Made by a program: the position numbers and the translations under genes. From a virus, in IMG/VR virus record IMGVR_UViG_3300036760_000945, positions 1 to 64,000 of that record: a stretch of DNA of 64,000 bases; one strand, given 5' to 3'. Positions within the stretch are counted from its first letter, which is position 1. Each line of letters starts with the position of its first letter. Of the stretch, positions 7,409 through 13,366 are shown in pieces. The notes under the pieces are model-generated. The model saw only the letters and a program-made list of their open reading frames with translations. It had not been told where the DNA came from and did not search any database.

Positions 7409-7519
7409 ATGAAATGCTATCGCATCATTGAGATCAAGAATGGGAAGCCCCTATCATTATTCCATGGCACCAATGGAAGCCGCACGCAAGAGGCGAAGTG
7501 TATCTGGCACGGTTTATAA
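7409..7519 (+). CDS. very small ORF, 36 aa
   Basis: Reads MKCYRIIEIKNGKPLSL and continues FHGTNGSRTQE. The strand-turn-strand composition looks protein-like and fills the gap between two genes. The ribosome binding site is weak. It may be the N-terminal part of a longer gene that has been truncated; the downstream 48 nt hold only the ribosome binding site of the next gene. Confidence 0.4.
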   Translation: MKCYRIIEIKNGKPLSLFHGTNGSRTQEAKCIWHGL

Positions 7520-7567
7520 GAATTACCGATCTTACGCCAGTCTAGCGAATACAAGAGAGAGGCAGAA

Positions 7568-7777
7568 ATGATCACACTTGCCATAATAACCGTAGCTGTT
7601 ATAATAGCCTTTCTCGTGCTATGTCTCGCACTATGGATAATTCTAATTTTATGGTTCGGCTTATCTCCCAAGGAGACGCACAATGATCTTGAACAGCCCC
7701 CAAGTAAACGACACTATGATGACCGAAGATATGATGGGAACAGAAGGGATCGCGGGAGAGGAAGTCGCCCGTCTTGA
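7568..7777 (+). CDS. small membrane protein, 69 aa
   Basis: A single long hydrophobic segment at residues 3-33 (Ile/Leu/Val/Ala/Trp) is followed by a hydrophilic, strongly basic tail (DRRYDGNRRDRGRGSRPS). Predicted topology: an N-terminal membrane anchor with a cytoplasmic Arg-rich tail. GAGAGAGG precedes the start. The last 95 nt overlap the next gene in another frame, so the tail sequence is constrained by two proteins. Confidence 0.6.
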   Translation: MITLAIITVAVIIAFLVLCLALWIILILWFGLSPKETHNDLEQPPSKRHYDDRRYDGNRRDRGRGSRPS

Positions 7778-8648
7778 AGGATATAAGCATATCTACCGAG
7801 TTACACATACATTCCCAGAAAAAAGAAGGTTGAGCTTTGCAGCCGAGTTTGGCATCGAGACATTCGCAACCATTGTCGCTGCCATCGGAGCTATCGTTTT
7901 GGCCAGTATCTCTACCGGATCTGTGTTCTTGGTGCGAACAATAGACTTTCTGGCGCATTACAATATCCCGGAGAGTGTTCAGCAGGTCCTGGGATGGATC
8001 TCCATGATCGCCGCCCTAGGCTCCGTAGAGGGCTATCTCTCAGCAAGAGGAATCAGGAATGGGAAAAATAGAGGGTCATCTTCCGTCTCTCGAATTGGCA
8101 TGTTTGCGGCATTCTTGATCTCTTGTCTTGCCGGTATCGCAAACTCGCTACAGCTTGTAAATGCTATCCCGGAACCACTACAGATCACGATGAACTGGGC
8201 ACTGGTTGCAGTATCGGGTATAGGCGCAACCGTTCTAGCCTACTATGGTTCCGAAAACTTTGGGGCGATCTTCTATTCCTGGAATGGTAAACTCGATGAG
8301 GTTCACAAACAATTCCAGGAAGAAATAAATGCTTGGAATATCAAGTTCCAAAATGATTATCGTACCAAAGGCCGCTCCAGGATATTCGGCATGGACTCTT
8401 TCAAGGAAGAGAGGGCAACACCTGTTGAGAAACAACACGTAGCAAATGTACAGGCGAGTGTACGGCAGTACCTGAAGGACCGCGGCCTATCGGCCTGGGA
8501 TATTGGTCCTACAAGCCAGGGGAAGACTGCTACGCCGAAGGACATTGCCGGGGAATTAGGACTAAACACACCGCGGGAGCAGTCAAACTTAAGAGTTATT
8601 CTGGGCAGACTACGTGATCAGGAGCAAAGAGAGCAGCAGGCCAGGTAA
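7683..8648 (+). CDS. multi-pass membrane protein with C-terminal HTH-like domain, 321 aa
   Basis: Hydrophobic segments at about 55-85, 100-115, 135-155 and 165-185 suggest four membrane helices. The C-terminal cytoplasmic part is charged and, from about residue 260, contains TPKDIAGELGL followed by a second helix, an HTH-like pattern. AAGGAG precedes the ATG, which supports this start despite a 95-nt overlap with the previous gene. Pairing of membrane helices with a putative DNA-binding end resembles membrane-tethered regulators or DNA-anchoring proteins; the function is not known. Confidence 0.65.
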   Translation: MILNSPQVNDTMMTEDMMGTEGIAGEEVARLEGYKHIYRVTHTFPEKRRLSFAAEFGIETFATIVAAIGAIVLASISTGSVFLVRTIDFLAHYNIPESVQQVLGWISMIAALGSVEGYLSARGIRNGKNRGSSSVSRIGMFAAFLISCLAGIANSLQLVNAIPEPLQITMNWALVAVSGIGATVLAYYGSENFGAIFYSWNGKLDEVHKQFQEEINAWNIKFQNDYRTKGRSRIFGMDSFKEERATPVEKQHVANVQASVRQYLKDRGLSAWDIGPTSQGKTATPKDIAGELGLNTPREQSNLRVILGRLRDQEQREQQAR

Positions 8649-8662
8649 TGTCACAATGACTG

Positions 8663-8671
8663 TGGTATAAT
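8663..8671 (+). promoter_or_regulatory. extended -10 promoter (TGGTATAAT)
   Basis: TATAAT at 8666-8671 preceded by TGG, 15 nt after the previous stop and 31 nt before the next ATG, with GGAG between. The following 8 bases (ACAGATGT) match those after the promoter at 2483. Confidence 0.75.
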
Positions 8672-8701
8672 ACAGATGTACAAAACGAAAGGAGAATTGA
8701 A

Positions 8702-8911
8702 ATGTCAGACACAATAACAGTTGAACGGGTCGAAAGAGGCTTTATCGTAGACTATTGGACCGGCAATAAAGATATTTGTTTTTCGCTAGATGAGCTGTTT
8801 GAGAAACTACTCTTGCACTATGAGGGTAGAAGCGAGCTCTTCTATGAGGACATCTATGGTAAGGTAACTATTGATCGGAAAGACCCCAATCAAACAAAAG
8901 GAGATAGCTAA
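8702..8911 (+). CDS. hypothetical protein, 69 aa
   Basis: Starts MSDTITVERVERGFIVDYW after AAAGGAG. Acidic, with alternating strand-like (ERGFIVDYW) and helical (SLDELFEKLLLHYEG) segments. The promoter, ribosome binding site and first three residues match those of the 2513 gene, but the rest differs. Function unknown. Confidence 0.65.
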   Translation: MSDTITVERVERGFIVDYWTGNKDICFSLDELFEKLLLHYEGRSELFYEDIYGKVTIDRKDPNQTKGDS

Positions 8912-8912
8912 G

Positions 8913-9152
8913 ATGAAAACATTCTGGATCGTTATGCGCGACAAGGCAGAAACACTTGTAAGCAAACGGCACCCTACTCTCGAGGAGGCGCAGCTCGAGG
9001 CCAAGCGCCTATGTCAAAGAGAGGGCGTCCGTTTTTATGTGCTCAGCGTTGTAGGCTGTGCCGAGATAGAAGAAAGACCAGTGGCATGGCGATATGCCCC
9101 CGCCGATGGTGTCTGGGAAATCAAGCACCCTGGGGAACTCTTCCCGTTCTAA
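8913..9152 (+). CDS. hypothetical protein, 79 aa
   Basis: The ATG at 8913 is preferred over an upstream in-frame start because AAAGGAG lies 9 nt before it. The pattern FWIVMRD, then KRHPTLEEAQLEAKRLC, then FYVLSVVG (strand, helix, strand) is common in small phage proteins of unknown role. It follows the previous gene by one base. Confidence 0.7.
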   Translation: MKTFWIVMRDKAETLVSKRHPTLEEAQLEAKRLCQREGVRFYVLSVVGCAEIEERPVAWRYAPADGVWEIKHPGELFPF

Positions 9153-9162
9153 GGAGTAGATA

Positions 9163-9846
9163 ATGGCAAACCATACCAAAAAAACAGAGATTGCAGCTAT
9201 CGAGAAAGCAGACAAAGCACAGATCGAGATCCTTGATACACAGATATCCCCCGAGTCCCTAAAAGCAATTACTGCACTGCGCACCGCCAGGATCCCCAAA
9301 GAAGACCTGCGCCAGCATGAGGGCAAGAGCGGAAAGATATTCAGCTATGTGCCTCACCCACTTGCTACAGCAACGATGAATGACGCATTTGGCATGAACT
9401 GGGATTGGCAGATCCTGGATTATATGGTCTATCCCGACAAGAGCGCCGTCGCACGTGGCCAGCTCATTCTCTATTACTGGGACAGAGACGGGAACAGACA
9501 GCGGCGAACTATCACCGAGGTGGGCGGCTATCAGTTTGTTGGCGACAATCCCGTTCTAGCCAATGTTGTACTATCTGCCTGCTCACGTGCGCTCTTGCGC
9601 TGCATGTTCCGCGCCTTTGGTTACGGCAAGGAACTATATAAAGAGGATAGCAAAGGACTTACTCCTGCCGGCGCCTGGGACGTACTCAAGCGCTTTGCCA
9701 AAACCAAGAAGGTCAAGGAAGGCGACCTGGTCAAGGCAATCAAAGAGGCGGGCATTACTGATGAGACGTTCATCGATCGCTATGAAGAGGCTTATCAGTT
9801 AGTCCTCCAACTTGCTGCGCCTATACCTGCTTCTCCCGATCTCTAA
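9163..9846 (+). CDS. Rad52-like single-strand annealing protein, 227 aa
   Basis: Residues 55-150 match the Rad52-type annealing core in outline: FSYVPHPLATATMNDAFG, a WDWQILDY strand, a RGQLILYYWDRDG hairpin and TEVGGYQF. It probably anneals complementary single strands during phage recombination, with the helicase set upstream. The N-terminal 45 residues are charged; the C-terminal 60 residues are helical and lysine-rich, as in other phage Rad52-like proteins. No partner exonuclease is visible in the window. The start has AAGGAG upstream. Subfamily not certain. Confidence 0.75.
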   Translation: MANHTKKTEIAAIEKADKAQIEILDTQISPESLKAITALRTARIPKEDLRQHEGKSGKIFSYVPHPLATATMNDAFGMNWDWQILDYMVYPDKSAVARGQLILYYWDRDGNRQRRTITEVGGYQFVGDNPVLANVVLSACSRALLRCMFRAFGYGKELYKEDSKGLTPAGAWDVLKRFAKTKKVKEGDLVKAIKEAGITDETFIDRYEEAYQLVLQLAAPIPASPDL

Positions 9847-9892
9847 ACCAGTGGTGTACCGGCCCGCCTCGCAGACCGGCAGGAAGGCAAAT

Positions 9893-10048
9893 ATGACAAA
9901 CCTTGATGAACAGTATGTCGGCAAAGCAATTACCGTAAAAGGCCACACCTTTCTTACCCGGTATGACACAGACAACAATCTCTACGAACATGATGTTTGT
10001 TGTGACAAGTGGTACAAGTTTGTTGAAACTGTTTCCAAAGAGGAGTAA
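9893..10048 (+). CDS. small hypothetical protein, 51 aa
   Basis: The start at 9893 has AGGAAGG upstream; the longer in-frame extension overlaps the annealing protein. Reads like a small beta domain (ITVKGHTFLTRYD, then YEHDVCCDKWYKF). Function unknown. Confidence 0.55.
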   Translation: MTNLDEQYVGKAITVKGHTFLTRYDTDNNLYEHDVCCDKWYKFVETVSKEE

Positions 10049-10051
10049 CTA

Positions 10052-10411
10052 ATGACAGAAGAGATGAAGTTTGACTGGGATCATATCTATCTACTGAGCT
10101 GGTATGATCAGAACGGGAAAGCGTATTTGACTACCTGGGAGGGAGACTTGCCCATTATCGCCGTCGTGGTCACTGGTGCCAGAAAGCCCTATGGGCCGCC
10201 ACTGTGGCGGGCGCCTGTACCCGCAGGGTGCGAGTTGCACGAAATACCCACAGGAAAAGGCAATCAAGAGTATGCCAAGGAACTAGGCGGGGTTGTCGCC
10301 ATTGGCTGGTATATCAAGGATGGCCTAACCCGCTATCCTCACGAGGTTCCCCTCCAGCAACCCCTGGTTCTACCGCCAATAGACAAGACCCTCTTATACA
10401 GGTCAATATGA
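10052..10411 (+). CDS. hypothetical protein, 119 aa
   Basis: Begins 3 nt after the previous stop. Aromatic-rich N-terminus (FDWDHIYLLSWYD), then beta-like strands and a proline-rich C-terminus. No family recognised. The stop overlaps the ATG of the ASCH-domain gene, implying coupled translation. Confidence 0.6.
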   Translation: MTEEMKFDWDHIYLLSWYDQNGKAYLTTWEGDLPIIAVVVTGARKPYGPPLWRAPVPAGCELHEIPTGKGNQEYAKELGGVVAIGWYIKDGLTRYPHEVPLQQPLVLPPIDKTLLYRSI

Positions 10412-10764
10412 GATTAATGGCATTCACGATAACAACCAGGCAATTCTGTAATAGGACAAAGACTGTCACCCGCAGACTTGGCTGGCACAATCTCCAAGCT
10501 GGAGAAATGCTCTGCGGCATCGAAAAGGGCCAGGGATTAAAGAAGGGAGAGCGCATCAAGCGACTTGGTCAAATTCAGGTGGTCTCGTCGCGCCGGGAGC
10601 CGCTGCGCAGGATGACAGACGATCTCGAATATGGTTTTCAAGAAACGGTCCTAGAGGGCTTCCCTGAACTATCCCCCAAGCAGTTTGTTGGCTACTTCTG
10701 TTTTATTGACCACTGCACGCCCGATGTAATTGTGAACCGTATAGAGTTCAAGCGTATGGACTAA
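10408..10764 (+). CDS. ASCH-domain protein, 118 aa
   Basis: The pattern TTRQFCNRTKTVTRRLGW, then LQAGEMLCGIEKGQGLKKGE, then VVSSRREPL, then EGFPELSPKQFVGYF matches the ASCH fold, a PUA-like beta barrel that binds RNA or modified nucleosides. The start at 10408 overlaps the previous stop (ATGA). Likely role: RNA or nucleoside recognition; substrate unknown. Confidence 0.8.
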   Translation: MRLMAFTITTRQFCNRTKTVTRRLGWHNLQAGEMLCGIEKGQGLKKGERIKRLGQIQVVSSRREPLRRMTDDLEYGFQETVLEGFPELSPKQFVGYFCFIDHCTPDVIVNRIEFKRMD

Positions 10765-10777
10765 GAGGAGAAAAAAC

Positions 10778-12544
10778 ATGGGAATAAAGACAGGCATTAG
10801 CTACGTTCATGGAACCTGGAATTGCTGGCAGGGCTGTCAGAAAGTATCAGAAGGCTGCAAGAATTGCCTCGACCCCGCAACGCTGATTTTATATCGAGAT
10901 TGGACATGGCGGCTCATAGGGGATGCCAAAGAGGGCGATCTACTAATTGGGTTTAATGAAACCGGCAAAGGATTGCGCAAATTGGCCCTTGCTGAAATCC
11001 AAGGAGTTCGCAATACAAGACAGCCTGCTATTCGGGTCACAACCAAACAGACGGAAGTAATTTGCTCAGCAGAACATCCGTTTCTGATAAGCGGGCGTGG
11101 CACCTGGCAAAAACCTGCCAAATTTACCCTGACTACAACATTGCGCTATATTCCCCAACAAACGCGTTTCCAAGAGACAGAAGATTATCGTATTGGTTAT
11201 ATAGCAGGAATGACCGCGGGAGACGGCACAATGCAGTGGGAGGAGGGCTGGGGTTCAGTATGGCGCAAAGAGTCCCCGCAGTGCTACTGGCGAGTAGCAG
11301 TCACTGATCGCGAGATACTTGAGCGGCTTCAGAACTATCTTGCTACAGTGTTGAATCTATCACTGGAAATAAAGGACTTTGATGGTGGCAACAAAGGTAT
11401 AAAGCCCTGCTGGAAACTAGAGACCCGAAGCCAGCCGGTGCTAGCCACCATTGCAGCAATTTTGAGGCCAAGAGAGACAATAGAATATGCCCGAGGCTGG
11501 CTGGCTGGAATATTCGATGCTGAAGGTAGTCACCAAATCAACGCGGCACATGCCAGTAACTTACGCATTAGTAATACAGACACACGAATCCACGAGACTA
11601 TAATCAATTACGCCGCGAAACTAGGTTATCAATTCAAACTAGAGGCTACCCAGGTAGAGAGAGCACGAACTGTGCGTCTATATGGTGATGCTGCCAAGCG
11701 CGGTGCCTTTCTAGGCACTATTCAGCCTGCCCTACTTCGTAAAGTAGATGGACTGCTGGGGCACTCAATCTCATATCAACCGTCGCCAGTGATAGGCATT
11801 GAACAAATGCCAGTTAGAGACCTAATCGATATTCAAACCAGCACCAAGACGTTTTATGCCAGCGGATTGGCAACACATAACTGTTACATGTACCGGGAGA
11901 AGCTCAGATATGGACAATATCCTGCGGAAGTTGTCAGGTCCCGGGATAGAACATTCTTCGCGCCACGTTGGTGGAAATTGCACGATGGCGCAAGGATCAT
12001 GGTGTGTAGTTGGTCAGATTTCTTCCATATAGACGCAGACAAATGGCGGCCAGAGGCATGGAAGATAATAAAGGAACTGCCACAGTACAACTTCCTGATC
12101 CCAACCAAGCGCCCCGAGCACATTACTGCCTCTCTGCCGGCTGATTGGGGCAGTGGCTATCCCAATGTCTGGCTTGGCGTGAGTGTCGAGAATCAAGAGA
12201 TGTTCAAGAAGCGCGTGCCTATACTCATGGATATTCCAGCAAAGCTGCGCTGGCTCAGTATTGAGCCCATGTTAGGCCCGCTCAGTATCTGGGATGCTGG
12301 TGCCTATGCAGGTAGCTATATAGACTGGGTAGTGCTGGGAGGTGAATCGGGCCCACATCACAGACTAATGGAGAATGAGTGGGCATTGAAGATCGTGGAG
12401 GAATGCAAGATTGCGATGATCCCCGTGTATGTGAAACAAAAGGGCGGCTGGCCCAATACAAGGCACCGGCTCGAGGATTTGCCCGAAGGACTCAAGATCA
12501 GGGAATACCCGGGTTCCAAAGATTGGCCAGTATCATTGGGCTAA
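10778..12544 (+). CDS. DUF5131 (phage Gp37/Gp68-like) protein containing an intein, 588 aa precursor
   Basis: The host protein is split around an intein at residues 30-368. Extein part one is residues 1-29, with Cys at 16, 20 and 27 in a CxxxC...GCKN motif. Part two starts CYMYREK and holds FFAPRWW, IMVCSWSDFFH, TKRPEH, WLGVSVENQ, WLSIEPMLGPL and VVLGGESG, the characteristic DUF5131 blocks. The spliced product would be 249 aa. The family has a conserved cysteine cluster at its N-terminus resembling a metal site; its reaction is not established. The intein sits exactly in that cluster, so without splicing the protein is broken. GAGGAG precedes the start. A terminator follows the stop. Confidence 0.9.
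   Translation: MGIKTGISYVHGTWNCWQGCQKVSEGCKNCLDPATLILYRDWTWRLIGDAKEGDLLIGFNETGKGLRKLALAEIQGVRNTRQPAIRVTTKQTEVICSAEHPFLISGRGTWQKPAKFTLTTTLRYIPQQTRFQETEDYRIGYIAGMTAGDGTMQWEEGWGSVWRKESPQCYWRVAVTDREILERLQNYLATVLNLSLEIKDFDGGNKGIKPCWKLETRSQPVLATIAAILRPRETIEYARGWLAGIFDAEGSHQINAAHASNLRISNTDTRIHETIINYAAKLGYQFKLEATQVERARTVRLYGDAAKRGAFLGTIQPALLRKVDGLLGHSISYQPSPVIGIEQMPVRDLIDIQTSTKTFYASGLATHNCYMYREKLRYGQYPAEVVRSRDRTFFAPRWWKLHDGARIMVCSWSDFFHIDADKWRPEAWKIIKELPQYNFLIPTKRPEHITASLPADWGSGYPNVWLGVSVENQEMFKKRVPILMDIPAKLRWLSIEPMLGPLSIWDAGAYAGSYIDWVVLGGESGPHHRLMENEWALKIVEECKIAMIPVYVKQKGGWPNTRHRLEDLPEGLKIREYPGSKDWPVSLG
10865..11881 (+). mobile_element. LAGLIDADG intein in the DUF5131 gene, 339 aa
   Basis: The first residue is Cys of CLDPATLIL, the last residues are LATHN and the +1 residue is Cys, all as required for class 1 splicing. 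Block B is SAEHPFLIS; block F is DIQTSTKTFYASGL. The endonuclease carries two LAGLIDADG motifs: IGYIAGMTAGDGTM and RGWLAGIFDAEGS. Both contain the acidic residue needed for catalysis, so splicing and homing both look intact. Confidence 0.92.
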
Positions 12545-12550
12545 AACAAA

Positions 12551-12575
12551 AGAGGCCAGAGAATATCTGGCCTCT
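12551..12575. terminator. bidirectional rho-independent terminator
   Basis: AGAGGCCAGA, loop GAATA, TCTGGCCTCT: a perfect 10-bp stem followed by TTTGCTTT on the plus strand and preceded by AAAACAAA, which is T-rich on the minus strand. It lies between convergent genes ending at 12544 and 12585 and serves both. Confidence 0.9.
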
Positions 12576-12584
12576 TTGCTTTCA

Positions 12585-12878
12585 CTATACCTTAGTCAAC
12601 TTGTGAACAACCTGGCCAGCCGAGTGCGTAAGCACTGTGCCCGCGGCGATAGCAAACCAGGGCGCCAGTGCGCTCATGGTGGCCGCCGGTACATAAGTTA
12701 GGATCGCGTAGAAGCCAAGCGCCAATGCTACAGAAACAGCTTTTGTGATCAGGCTCTTTGCCTCAGACGCAAGTGCCACGAACTTTGGGATGTGCTCCAG
12801 GAGCCAGGAGGCGACAATGATGCTGCCCCCACTGTAGATCATCCATAGAATGAATTGAGTCAAATCGGTTGTAAGCAT
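12585..12878 (-). CDS. holin-like small membrane protein, 97 aa
   Basis: Start at 12878 (MLTTDLTQFILW) has AAGGAG 7 nt upstream; a longer start at 12893 would overlap it. Hydrophobic segments at about 8-28, 45-65 and 70-88 suggest two to three membrane helices with a short basic C-terminus (VVHKLTKV). Size and topology fit phage holins. It is a single-gene minus-strand unit with its own promoter, distant from the lysozyme at 48 kb, so the holin call is based on shape only. Confidence 0.6.
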   Translation of the reverse strand: MLTTDLTQFILWMIYSGGSIIVASWLLEHIPKFVALASEAKSLITKAVSVALALGFYAILTYVPAATMSALAPWFAIAAGTVLTHSAGQVVHKLTKV

Positions 12879-12913
12879 AGTGTTCTCCTTCAAAAAGGGA
12901 TTAGGCTGAGCGC

Positions 12914-12922
12914 ATTATACCA
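12914..12922 (-). promoter_or_regulatory. extended -10 promoter (TGGTATAAT), leftward
   Basis: On the minus strand TGTGGTATAATGCG lies 36 nt before the holin-like ATG. The same element occurs at other intergenic positions in the window. Confidence 0.75.
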
Positions 12923-12997
12923 CAGCCCGTCCACATACTCGAGGATTTTCGGGCTAGAAATTCCACTACCCGCAACTTCCCCAAAAGGGCGGCTTTG

Positions 12998-13006
12998 CGG
13001 TATAAT
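12998..13006 (+). promoter_or_regulatory. -10 promoter element (CGGTATAAT)
   Basis: TATAAT at 13001-13006, followed by AAGGAG at 13014-13019 and the ATG at 13028. The space of only about 15 nt between -10 and ribosome binding site implies a short leader for the endonuclease VII gene. Confidence 0.65.
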
Positions 13007-13027
13007 TGCCACTAAGGAGATAGTAGT

Positions 13028-13366
13028 ATGCAAACAAGAGTCCGCAGTGTGAAGTATCCATGGGGAATCTATCGCCGCAGGGATATCATGAAGAGGAAAT
13101 ATGGTATCACGCTCAGCAAATACTATGACATGTTCGTCCAGCAGAAAGGCAAGTGTGCAATATGCAGTACGCATCAGGATGACCTAGGAAGACTGTTGGC
13201 CGTTGATCACGATCACAAAACAGGCAAGATACGAGAACTACTCTGTGGCCCCTGTAATCATGGACTTGGCAATTTTAGAGATGGCCCAGCGCTTTTACAG
13301 AGGGCCATTAAATACCTCGAAAGGCATACAGGAAAAGGAGCGCAAAATGAACTGTCCACGTTGTAA
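13028..13366 (+). CDS. recombination endonuclease VII-like protein, 112 aa
   Basis: The core reads YGITLSKYYDMFVQQKGKC, then AICSTH, then LAVDHDHKTGKIRELLC, then GPCNHGLG. This gives CxxC, the catalytic DHDH, and a second CxxC with the following Asn-His, the signature of T4 endonuclease VII-type His-Me nucleases. Such proteins resolve branched DNA or act as homing nucleases. Its 3' end contains the ribosome binding site and ATG of the next gene (20 nt overlap), the arrangement seen at the other endonuclease insertions here. Confidence 0.9.
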   Translation: MQTRVRSVKYPWGIYRRRDIMKRKYGITLSKYYDMFVQQKGKCAICSTHQDDLGRLLAVDHDHKTGKIRELLCGPCNHGLGNFRDGPALLQRAIKYLERHTGKGAQNELSTL

